From Candidatus Nomurabacteria bacterium (GTDB lineage Bacteria > Patescibacteriota > Minisyncoccia > Phycocordibacterales > UBA9973), in the NCBI GenBank assembly GCA_903869875.1, contig CAIQAW010000068.1, forward strand, positions 1-10,306: a stretch of 10,306 nucleotides of DNA, read 5' to 3'. Shown here piece after piece: positions 6,268 to 10,306 of the stretch. Both the position numbers and the translations under genes were made by a program. Within the stretch, counting starts at the first letter, position 1. Each line of letters begins with the position of its first letter. The notes under the pieces are model-generated. The model had not been told where the DNA came from and did no database searches. It worked only from the letters and a program-made list of their open reading frames with translations.

Positions 6268-7983
6268 ATGACTAGTCAAGAATACAAAAAACTAAAACTA
6301 CCAGATAACCCAGGGGTGTATTTCTTCTTGAAAGGGAAGGTTATTTTGTATATTGGCAAAGCTACTTCACTACGGTCGCGGGTACAAAGTTACTTCTCGA
6401 CCGACCCAGTCGGAAAACGAGTTTCCAACGGGGCAGGCCTTATAAACACTCGTGGCCCACATATTGTGAAAATGGTGCAAGATACTGACAATATTAAATG
6501 GCAGGAAACAGACAGTGTGTTAGAGGCATTGATACTAGAAGCTGACTTAATAAAGACACACCAACCCAAATACAACACCAAAGAAAAAGATGGTAAAAGT
6601 TTTCTATGTGTAGTTATAACTGCAGAAGTAATGCCCCAGGTGTTAATGGTACGTAAAAAAGATATAGATACTAAAAACAAAACCGCAAAGGTAAGTCGTG
6701 CTAAAAAAACTGTACAGTATACCGACATGTACGGGCCTTTTACTAATGGCAGTCAACTAAAAGAAGCCATGAAAATAGTGCGCCGTATTTTTCCATACCG
6801 CGACGACGCGTCTAGTAAACGTGACAACTATGAGTTTTATAAACAACTTGGTTTAACACCAGAAGTGCCTACGGAAAAAAATTCCTCTCTTCAACCGCTC
6901 CCTTCTTTCCAGCGAGAAGGTCGCTTGTCCTCGAAAATTTTCGCCCAAAGCGGCGACCAAGCAAAATTTTCTGCGGCGGTCTCAGATAGGAACATTTTTC
7001 CTCCGGCGATTGATGAAGCGGAGGCTAAAAGTCCCTTGAGAAATGGTCTGGCCGAGCCAAGACAGCGTTCATTCCAAGGCGAGGAGACCCGAGGACCTTT
7101 CGAAAGGGAGCTTTTAGCGAAGCGACTTGAGTATAAAAAAAATATAACTAATCTAAAACTTTTCTTCCAAGGTAAAAAGAAAAAGATTATTACAAATCTT
7201 AAAAAAGAAATGTTGTCTTATGCAAAGGTAAAAGAATTTGAAAAGGCTAACGACATTAAAAAAAGAATTTTTGCCCTAACGCATATTAATGACATTGCCC
7301 TGATAAAGAATGACACTACGCCTGTGTACGCTCCACAGGAAAAGTCTTCTCAAAAGGTCCTCGGATCTCCTCACGTGAATTTTTCACCTTCGGCAAAACT
7401 CGTTCGGCCAGACCGTTTTGATAAGTCTTTTCCTGTTTCGCCTGCCGACCAAGCAAAATTTTCTGCGGCGGTCTCGGCTAGAAACATTTTTCCTTCAGAT
7501 AGATTAATTAGAATCGAAGCTTATGATATAGCCCACCTGTCTGGTAAAGACATGGTAGGTGTAATGACAGTTATAAATGCAGTTGCGCCTGCATACCGCG
7601 AGGTACAGGAACAGTTTGAACTTAATAAAGACGAATACCGTAAATTTAAAATAAAGACAGTGCAAGGTGCCAACGACCCTGCCGCATTGGCAGAAGTTTT
7701 AACCAGACGTTTTGGTCACGCTACATGGGAACTGCCAAACATAATTGTGGTGGATGGTAATGAAGTTCAGAAAAATGTTGCTGAAAAAATAATCAAAGAA
7801 AAAGGTTTTAACATACCAGTTGTTGCATTGGTTAAAGACGACAAACATAAGGCGCGTGGTTTAATAGGTCCGAAGGATATTGTAACTGCACATAAACAGG
7901 CTATAACACTGGTAAACAACGAAGCCCACCGTTTTGCAATTGCATACCACAAACTAAAACGTGGTAAAAGTTTCTTAAAATAG
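6268..7983 (+). CDS. uvrC: Excinuclease ABC subunit C, with repeat-derived insertions
   Basis: UvrC cuts DNA on both sides of a lesion bound by UvrB. The N-terminal GIY-YIG nuclease is visible (NPGVYFF 14-20, LYIGKATSLRSRV 27-39, LEALILEADLI 85-95, KYN 101-103). A UVR helix pair for UvrB contact is at about 310-335. The C-terminal RNase H-like nuclease shows RIEAYDIAHLSG (415-426), IIVVDGNEVQ (492-501) and NEAHRFAIAYH (551-561), so its likely acidic and His residues are present. The protein ends right after this domain and lacks the usual helix-hairpin-helix. It has a single Cys (C114), so the four-Cys iron-sulfur site of classical UvrC is absent; an insertion (about 206-285) sits at that place. 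A second insertion (about 355-412) shares the motif DQAKFSAAVS/RNIFP with the first, and a small one is at 44-57. The reading frame is intact throughout. Confidence 0.95.
   Translation: MTSQEYKKLKLPDNPGVYFFLKGKVILYIGKATSLRSRVQSYFSTDPVGKRVSNGAGLINTRGPHIVKMVQDTDNIKWQETDSVLEALILEADLIKTHQPKYNTKEKDGKSFLCVVITAEVMPQVLMVRKKDIDTKNKTAKVSRAKKTVQYTDMYGPFTNGSQLKEAMKIVRRIFPYRDDASSKRDNYEFYKQLGLTPEVPTEKNSSLQPLPSFQREGRLSSKIFAQSGDQAKFSAAVSDRNIFPPAIDEAEAKSPLRNGLAEPRQRSFQGEETRGPFERELLAKRLEYKKNITNLKLFFQGKKKKIITNLKKEMLSYAKVKEFEKANDIKKRIFALTHINDIALIKNDTTPVYAPQEKSSQKVLGSPHVNFSPSAKLVRPDRFDKSFPVSPADQAKFSAAVSARNIFPSDRLIRIEAYDIAHLSGKDMVGVMTVINAVAPAYREVQEQFELNKDEYRKFKIKTVQGANDPAALAEVLTRRFGHATWELPNIIVVDGNEVQKNVAEKIIKEKGFNIPVVALVKDDKHKARGLIGPKDIVTAHKQAITLVNNEAHRFAIAYHKLKRGKSFLK
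6401..6426 (+). repeat. Small palindromic insertion in the GIY-YIG part of uvrC
   Basis: CCGAC/GTCGG (6401-6405 with 6409-6413) overlaps GGAAA/TTTCC (6412-6416 with 6422-6426). It encodes residues about 45-53, in a loop after SYFS that is short in other UvrC proteins. The CCGAC/GTCGG core is the same as in the uvrB insertion at 2256-2275. Confidence 0.45.
6882..7127 (+). repeat. Large palindrome-rich in-frame insertion 1 in uvrC
   Basis: This stretch separates the usual Cys-rich segment from the LEYKKNITNLKLFF helix. It is packed with inverted repeats: CCTTCT/AGAAGG (6901-6906/6915-6920), GGTCGC/GCGACC (6919-6924/6953-6958) around the perfect palindrome CGAAAATTTTCG (6932-6943), CCTCCG/CGGAGG (7000-7005/7019-7024) and GTCTGGC/GCCAAGAC (7046-7052/7056-7063, one bulge). 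It contains the first copy of the 49-base direct repeat and blocks found inverted in insertion 2. It looks like nested repeat elements that remained translatable. Confidence 0.7.
6954..7002 (+). repeat. 49-base direct repeat, copy 1
   Basis: This copy matches 7446-7494 at 46 of 49 bases; the first 30 bases are identical. The distance between copies is 492 bases. Both copies are read in the same frame, giving DQAKFSAAVS.RNIFP in each case. Confidence 0.9.
7345..7500 (+). repeat. Palindrome-rich in-frame insertion 2 in uvrC
   Basis: This insertion lies just before the RNase H-like domain (RIEAYD). It begins with a block (7354-7374) that is the reverse complement of 7083-7101 plus flanks in insertion 1 (AAAGGTCCTCGG, then TCTCCTC), and has TCGGCCAGACC (7403-7413), the reverse complement of 7045-7055. 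It ends with copy 2 of the 49-base direct repeat. The DNA encoding the UVR region is therefore flanked by inverted blocks. Confidence 0.68.
7446..7494 (+). repeat. 49-base direct repeat, copy 2
   Basis: Second copy of the repeat at 6954-7002, with three differences in the AGATAGG/GGCTAGA part (7476-7482). It encodes DQAKFSAAVSARNIFP, immediately before the conserved nuclease domain. Confidence 0.9.
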
Positions 7984-7999
7984 GTATATAAAATACCTG

Positions 8000-8190
8000 T
8001 CCCGTTAGAGATAACAGATGTTTTTTGTCTGTGTGTGGTAATAAAGTATATAAATGGTATTATATAGTAATAATACATAAAAGTACGGAAGTGCTTTGTG
8101 TGATATAGATAATGGTCGGAATAATTATATATAATTAAAATCGAGAATTGGAATTGTTTTTTTAGTAAGCACTTCCTATCTCTAACGGGA
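8000..8190 (+). promoter_or_regulatory. Structured leader or small TIR-bounded element before the Ddl-like gene
   Basis: A perfect 14-base inverted repeat, TCCCGTTAGAGATA (8000-8013) and its complement (8177-8190), encloses the region. Directly inside its right arm, AAGCACTTCC (8167-8176) pairs perfectly with 8087-8096. Further hairpins are ACAGA/TCTGT (8014-8018/8028-8032) and GTATTAT/ATAATAC (8057-8063/8070-8076). The right arm thus has 24 consecutive bases paired to two separate upstream segments, as in a branched RNA. The last base of the arm is the A of the ATG of the next gene, so folding would block its start. It may be a regulatory leader, or a small AT-rich element with terminal inverted repeats. 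I know no matching riboswitch family. The 206-base gap between uvrC and the next gene holds nothing else I can identify. Confidence 0.6.
8047..8052 (+). promoter_or_regulatory. Weak internal -10 candidate
   Basis: TATATA (8047-8052) lies 16 bases after TTGTCT (8025-8030). If used, transcripts would lack the 5' arm of the 14-bp helix and leave the downstream start codon open. The region is AT-rich, so such matches are expected by chance. Confidence 0.2.
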
Positions 8191-9059
8191 TGAATAACAC
8201 AAAAAAGGTCGGTATACTTCGTGGTGGTAGTATAAATACAGAACAGTCGCTACACCTCGGTAAAAAACTTGCAACATTGTTGTCAGACAGTGTTACCGTT
8301 GTAGATTTATTAATAGACACTGACGGCCAGTTGTTTATGGGTGGTAAACCACTGATACCAGTTATGGTAGACCGTTTTGTAGACTGCATTGTTGACGTAA
8401 CTTTTAATATACCTACAACATTAGTGGCAACATTCCGCGGACTTGGTATACCAACTATGGCACCGTCTGATGTAGAATGCGCTTTGTTTGCAAACAGGGC
8501 ATTGATGCAAAAATATTTAACCCCGTATGAAGTTAACTTTCCATATGCGGTAACTACACACATACCACTGGGCCATAGTGTGCCTGCAGTAGTGTCTGCT
8601 ATACATAAAACACTTCCACCACCATGGCGTGTATGGGACGGGGCAAACTGGCATAGTACAAAAACAAATGTTGAACTACATACAATGTTAGACAACGCAC
8701 CACGGGACACTGATCTATATGTTCAAGAACGCCCATTAGGCCACCGTGTAGAAGTTTTAGTTTTAAGAAATTTCCGTAACCACGATTTATATATTTCTAT
8801 TGCAGTTACAACAACTGGTAAATTAGTTCCATTGTCAGTGCACTACAAAGACCTAATACATAAAGAACTAAAAATACTAATGAATTTGTTTGCTCATACA
8901 GACAGTGTATTAGCTAGTTATATTGTTAAAGAAGGCAAGGCACCAATGTTGTCTTCACTTGACCGTGTACATCTTATAGACGACCACGCTGTGGTGTCTG
9001 CTATCCGCGAACAATCTGGCATAACAGATGAAGAAGTGAGGAGGTGGTATGTAAAATAA
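8190..9059 (+). CDS. Degenerate D-alanine-D-alanine ligase-like (ATP-grasp) protein
   Basis: Ddl enzymes join two D-alanines with ATP for peptidoglycan precursors in the cytoplasm. This 289-residue protein has the layout of that fold: KVGILRGGSINTEQSLHLG (6-24) resembles the Ddl N-terminal domain, VDCIVDVTFN (64-73) the 'D.VFN.LHG' strand, LGIPTMAPSDVECALFANRALMQ (85-107) the 'GIPYTGS...A.A...K' stretch, and LYVQERPLGHRVEVLVL (176-192) the 'VEEYI.GRE..V.VL' strand. Catalytic signatures are missing: no HG..GE.G loop after VTFN, no KP..GSS.G loop (the region reads PPPWRVWDGANWHSTKTNV, 143-161) and no E.N..PG metal motif near the C-terminus. It may be inactive, have another substrate, or act as a regulator. 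The start ATG has no Shine-Dalgarno site and forms the end of the 14-bp inverted repeat. It is shorter than active Ddl (about 300-370). Confidence 0.6.
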   Translation: MNNTKKVGILRGGSINTEQSLHLGKKLATLLSDSVTVVDLLIDTDGQLFMGGKPLIPVMVDRFVDCIVDVTFNIPTTLVATFRGLGIPTMAPSDVECALFANRALMQKYLTPYEVNFPYAVTTHIPLGHSVPAVVSAIHKTLPPPWRVWDGANWHSTKTNVELHTMLDNAPRDTDLYVQERPLGHRVEVLVLRNFRNHDLYISIAVTTTGKLVPLSVHYKDLIHKELKILMNLFAHTDSVLASYIVKEGKAPMLSSLDRVHLIDDHAVVSAIREQSGITDEEVRRWYVK

Positions 9060-9263
9060 AAAATAAAATTTAGAACAGGACTCTTTAATTACATGACTCG
9101 CCCGCGGCTAAAATTTTTTCAGTCAAAAAATTTTGTTATTACATAAATAAATTCAGTTGCACTTTGTGGTCACAAATAATTTCTCGCCAGTCGCTCGAAA
9201 TTTTCGCGACCCCGGCTCACGGTTTTGTGTACTCACAAAACATCGTTCCGCCTTCCACAAACT
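9060..9263. other. Gene-free stretch with several hairpins
   Basis: I find no gene here. There are three clear inverted repeats: AAAATTTTTT/AAAAAATTTT (9110-9119/9125-9134), GTCGC/GCGAC (9190-9194/9206-9210) around CGAAATTTTCG, and GTTTTGTG/CACAAAAC (9222-9229/9234-9241). The first might end transcription of the Ddl-like gene. The CTCGAAATTTTCG core resembles CTCGAAAATTTTCG in uvrC insertion 1, so part of this may be repeat-element remnants. Confidence 0.55.
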
Positions 9264-9288
9264 AAAAATCCCCAGCAGTGGGGATTTT
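9264..9288 (-). terminator. Terminator of tRNA-Ala copy 2
   Basis: AAAATCCCCA/TGGGGATTTT (9265-9274 with 9279-9288) has a GCAG loop and a T run on the minus strand after the stem. It also works in the plus direction as a weak stop. An outer 8-bp repeat, CCACAAAC/GTTTGTGG (9255-9262/9295-9302), reaches into the tRNA 3' end. Confidence 0.82.
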
Positions 9289-9299
9289 CTTAACGTTTG

Positions 9300-9372
9300 T
9301 GGACCTTACAGGACTCGAACCTGCCACCCCATCATTGCAAATGATGTGCTCTACCAGATGAGCTAAAGGCCC
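9300..9372 (-). tRNA. tRNA-Ala(UGC), copy 2
   Basis: The minus strand gives a 73-base cloverleaf: acceptor GGGCCTT/AAGGTCC with the alanine-specific G3-U70 pair, D arm GCTC/GAGC, anticodon stem CATCA/TGATG with loop TTTGCAA (anticodon TGC), variable loop GGGTG, T stem GCAGG/CCTGT (one G-U) and T loop TTCGAGT. The discriminator is A and CCA is not encoded. The sequence differs clearly from copy 1 in all stems, so it is not a recent duplicate. It is better paired than copy 1 and so likely functional. Confidence 0.95.
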
Positions 9373-9420
9373 GTATAAATTTCTACTTATATATTGACCT
9401 ATGACTTTTCTGTGCTTAAC

Positions 9421-9452
9421 GATGCGCTACAGATGAGTTAAAGGCCCGTATA
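9421..9452 (-). pseudogene. Partial copy of the tRNA-Ala copy 2 5' half
   Basis: Bases 9431-9452 match 9356-9377 at 21 of 22 positions, and the similarity extends with small gaps to 9421 (against 9343). On the minus strand this is the acceptor 5' strand (GGGCCTT), the D arm and the start of the anticodon stem, with changes that weaken the D stem. No 3' half exists nearby, so it cannot be a tRNA. It lies about 75 bases upstream of the intact tRNA in the same orientation. Confidence 0.75.
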
Positions 9453-9476
9453 ACTTCATATATTTCTATAAAAAGT

Positions 9477-9504
9477 ATTATAAACGATCTAAAAAATTTT
9501 GCAA
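9477..9504 (-). promoter_or_regulatory. Promoter upstream of the tRNA-Ala copy 2 and its fragment
   Basis: On the minus strand TTGCAA (9499-9504), a 16-base spacer and a perfect TATAAT (9477-9482) form a good promoter. A transcript starting near 9470 would run through the tRNA 5' fragment and then the intact tRNA to the terminator at 9264-9288. Confidence 0.6.
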
Positions 9505-9514
9505 GTACCTTGTG

Positions 9515-9520
9515 TATAAT
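9515..9520 (+). promoter_or_regulatory. -10 box for the Tyr/Gly-rich protein gene
   Basis: A perfect TATAAT lies 39 bases before the start codon at 9560. No convincing -35 box lies 16-18 bases upstream. It is divergent from, and close to, the minus-strand tRNA promoter. Confidence 0.45.
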
Positions 9521-9559
9521 ACCATTGCCAAACAACCATTTTGGTGGTATATCTGGGGT

Positions 9560-9973
9560 ATGAAACGAATAATATTAATTGCAGGGTTTATGGGGCTTAT
9601 GGCTACATTTGGGTTGGCTAGTGTTGCTAATGCATGCTACAGGTCTTGTGGGGCCCAATACCAGCAACCATACTACCAACAGTCTTATGGTTATAATAAC
9701 GGCTATTATAACGACTATTATGGAAATATGGGCTACGGTTACGGTCAAAACTATGGATATAACGACTATGGTTCATATAACTCATATAACAGATATGGTT
9801 ATGGTCAGCAAAATTATGGTTATAACAATGCATACATGCCGTACAACAATTATGGTTACGGTAATCAAAACAACTATGGTTATGGATACAACTCATATGG
9901 TTCATACGGTGGTGTAGGTATAGTAGGTACTATAGGGTTAATATTTGGTGGTGGTTCGTACTACGGATGGTAA
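9560..9973 (+). CDS. Secreted Tyr/Gly/Asn-rich low-complexity protein
   Basis: I do not recognise a family. The 137-residue protein starts with a clear signal peptide: MKR, a hydrophobic core (IILIAGFMGLMATFGLA) and ANA before C26, a good signal peptidase I site. The lipoprotein box is poor. Residues 26-117 are low complexity, with about 30 tyrosines in 92 residues plus many G, N, Q and S in patterns such as YGYNN, NYGYG and QNYGY. This is like prion-like or adhesive surface proteins. The end (GGVGIVGTIGLIFGGGSYYGW, 117-137, a glycine-rich hydrophobic stretch) might sit in a membrane or drive assembly. C26 and C30 could form disulfides. An in-frame GTG at 9512 lies inside the -10 region, so the ATG at 9560 is preferred. 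The gene has its own -10 box and a terminator about 30 bases downstream. It may be an amyloid-like or cell-surface contact protein; that is inference from composition. Confidence 0.72.
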   Translation: MKRIILIAGFMGLMATFGLASVANACYRSCGAQYQQPYYQQSYGYNNGYYNDYYGNMGYGYGQNYGYNDYGSYNSYNRYGYGQQNYGYNNAYMPYNNYGYGNQNNYGYGYNSYGSYGGVGIVGTIGLIFGGGSYYGW

Positions 9974-10005
9974 GTTTTGAGGTGTAAGTTTTCCACCATT
10001 GGTCT

Positions 10006-10032
10006 AAAAATTCCGCAAATTGCGGAATTTTT
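10006..10032 (+). terminator. Bidirectional terminator after the Tyr/Gly-rich gene
   Basis: AAAAATTCCGCA/TGCGGAATTTTT (10006-10017 with 10021-10032) is a perfect 12-bp stem with a 3-base loop and A and T runs on its two sides. It separates the secreted-protein gene from the hpf unit. Confidence 0.85.
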
Positions 10033-10036
10033 AATA

Positions 10037-10045
10037 TGGTATAAT
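10037..10045 (+). promoter_or_regulatory. Extended -10 promoter of hpf
   Basis: TGGTATAAT fits the extended -10 pattern TGnTATAAT exactly. No good -35 is seen, as expected for this class. Transcription would start near 10052, giving a leader of about 130 bases before hpf. Confidence 0.7.
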
Positions 10046-10051
10046 AGAAGT

Positions 10052-10135
10052 GTCGCAAGACCGGGTAGTAGAAGTTTACATGGCACTTTGTGCGATTCGA
10101 CTTACATCGAATTAATGTAAACTTTCACTACCCGG
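10052..10135 (+). ncRNA. Three-way-junction leader RNA upstream of hpf
   Basis: A long helix pairs 10061-10081 with 10115-10135 (20 of 21 positions, one of them G-U, one A-C mismatch). Inside it are two hairpins side by side: GCAC/GTGC (10083-10086/10090-10093, TTT loop) and ATTCGA/TCGAAT (10095-10100/10107-10112, loop CTTACA). A mini-hairpin GTC-GCAA-GAC with a GNRA loop (10052-10061) may form at the 5' end. No T run follows the long helix, so it is not a terminator. It lies in the untranslated leader of a ribosome hibernation gene. The raiA RNA of Firmicutes is also found near this type of gene, but that RNA is larger and I cannot show any relation. Confidence 0.65.
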
Positions 10136-10146
10136 AAGATATAACA

Positions 10147-10174
10147 CGGTATAGAAAAAACATAATTTATACCG
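10147..10174 (+). promoter_or_regulatory. Hairpin just before the hpf start codon
   Basis: CGGTATA/TATACCG (10147-10153 with 10168-10174) has a 14-base A-rich loop and ends 8 bases before the ATG at 10183. It covers the place where a Shine-Dalgarno site would be; none is visible. It could influence ribosome access. Confidence 0.5.
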
Positions 10175-10182
10175 AAATTACA

Positions 10183-10306
10183 ATGAATATAATAATAAAA
10201 GAAAGTAATTTTCAAGCAGCAGACAATATTCGTGACTATGTAATGAAGCGCTTCGAGGGTATAGAAAAGTTTATGACACACCCTGCAGAAGACAAAGTGT
10301 TATATG
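10183..10306 (+). CDS. hpf: Ribosome hibernation promoting factor / RaiA family, 5' part
   Basis: HPF/RaiA proteins bind the decoding centre of the small ribosomal subunit and put ribosomes into an inactive state during starvation. Only the first 41 codons are in the window. They begin MNIIIKESNFQAADNIRDYV and continue with MKRFEGIEKFM, which matches the family's opening 'M.I.I.G.N....D.IRDYV.KK...LEKF' (beta strand followed by the first helix). The ATG at 10183 starts at the usual family N-terminus; there is no Shine-Dalgarno site. The gene has its own extended -10 promoter and a structured leader, suggesting post-transcriptional control. Whether it is a short or long HPF cannot be told because the gene runs off the window. 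Confidence 0.85.
   Translation, partial: MNIIIKESNFQAADNIRDYVMKRFEGIEKFMTHPAEDKVLY

Noticed and set aside
6882..7127. CRISPR array or tandem repeat array in uvrC
   Set aside because: The repeats are few, irregular, partly inverted and in frame; there is no regular spacer arrangement.
8162..8710. Open reading frame of 182 codons on the minus strand over the Ddl-like gene
   Set aside because: No recognisable protein motif, and the plus-strand frame has readable Ddl-like features.
995..9059. Recoded UGA (as in Gracilibacteria and Absconditabacteria)
   Set aside because: All complete genes read through with standard stops and use ordinary glycine codons; the absence of TGA stops among six genes is too small a sample to matter.
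9157..9366. Open reading frame of 69 codons running into tRNA-Ala copy 2
   Set aside because: It spans the hairpins, the terminator and most of the tRNA gene, so it is not a coding gene.
9579..9917. Alternative plus- and minus-strand frames over the Tyr/Gly-rich gene
   Set aside because: The low-complexity repeats leave other frames open by chance; only the frame starting at 9560 has a signal peptide.

Overview
The window looks like a low-GC genome from the Candidate Phyla Radiation (Patescibacteria, most like Parcubacteria). I infer this from the short UvrA with a trimmed insertion domain, the UvrC without its C-terminal helix-hairpin-helix domain, the weak or absent Shine-Dalgarno sites, the tRNAs without encoded CCA, a DUF1653-type protein and a degenerate Ddl-like protein. 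All six complete genes stop at TAA or TAG, and the standard code reads through every one of them.

Layout, left to right. Bases 1-272 hold an RNA-like unit built from conserved 23S rRNA domain I sequence in a permuted order, closed by its own end helix and followed by a strong intrinsic terminator. A promoter at 275-303 drives a short hairpin-rich RNA or attenuator (about 310-410), followed by a DUF1653-family gene and its terminator. A hairpin-rich leader (811-994) precedes uvrB. A tRNA-Ala(UGC) follows on the minus strand. A divergent regulatory region with a 21-base inverted repeat and a REP-like double hairpin precedes the uvrA-uvrC operon, whose genes are 1 base apart. UvrB, UvrA and UvrC together form the nucleotide-excision-repair damage recognition and dual-incision machine, so this is a repair island. 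A 191-base region bounded by perfect 14-base inverted repeats, whose right arm ends on the start codon, leads into a Ddl-like ATP-grasp gene that appears to have lost its catalytic signatures. A second, non-identical tRNA-Ala(UGC) lies on the minus strand with a degenerate copy of its 5' half upstream. Next come a secreted Tyr/Gly/Asn-rich low-complexity protein, a terminator, an extended -10 promoter, a leader RNA predicted to fold as a three-way junction, and the 5' end of a ribosome hibernation factor gene (HPF/RaiA type).

Two themes stand out. First, there are several structured RNA candidates: the 23S-like permuted RNA, the 310-410 RNA, the 8000-8190 leader and the hpf leader. Two of these, the rRNA mimic and the hpf leader, relate to ribosomes. 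Second, short palindromic or repetitive segments occur between genes and also in frame inside uvrB and uvrC, where they enlarge the proteins without breaking them. This resembles in concept the protein-coding palindromic elements of Rickettsia, though no relationship is claimed. All structures were paired by eye; no folding or database search was run.
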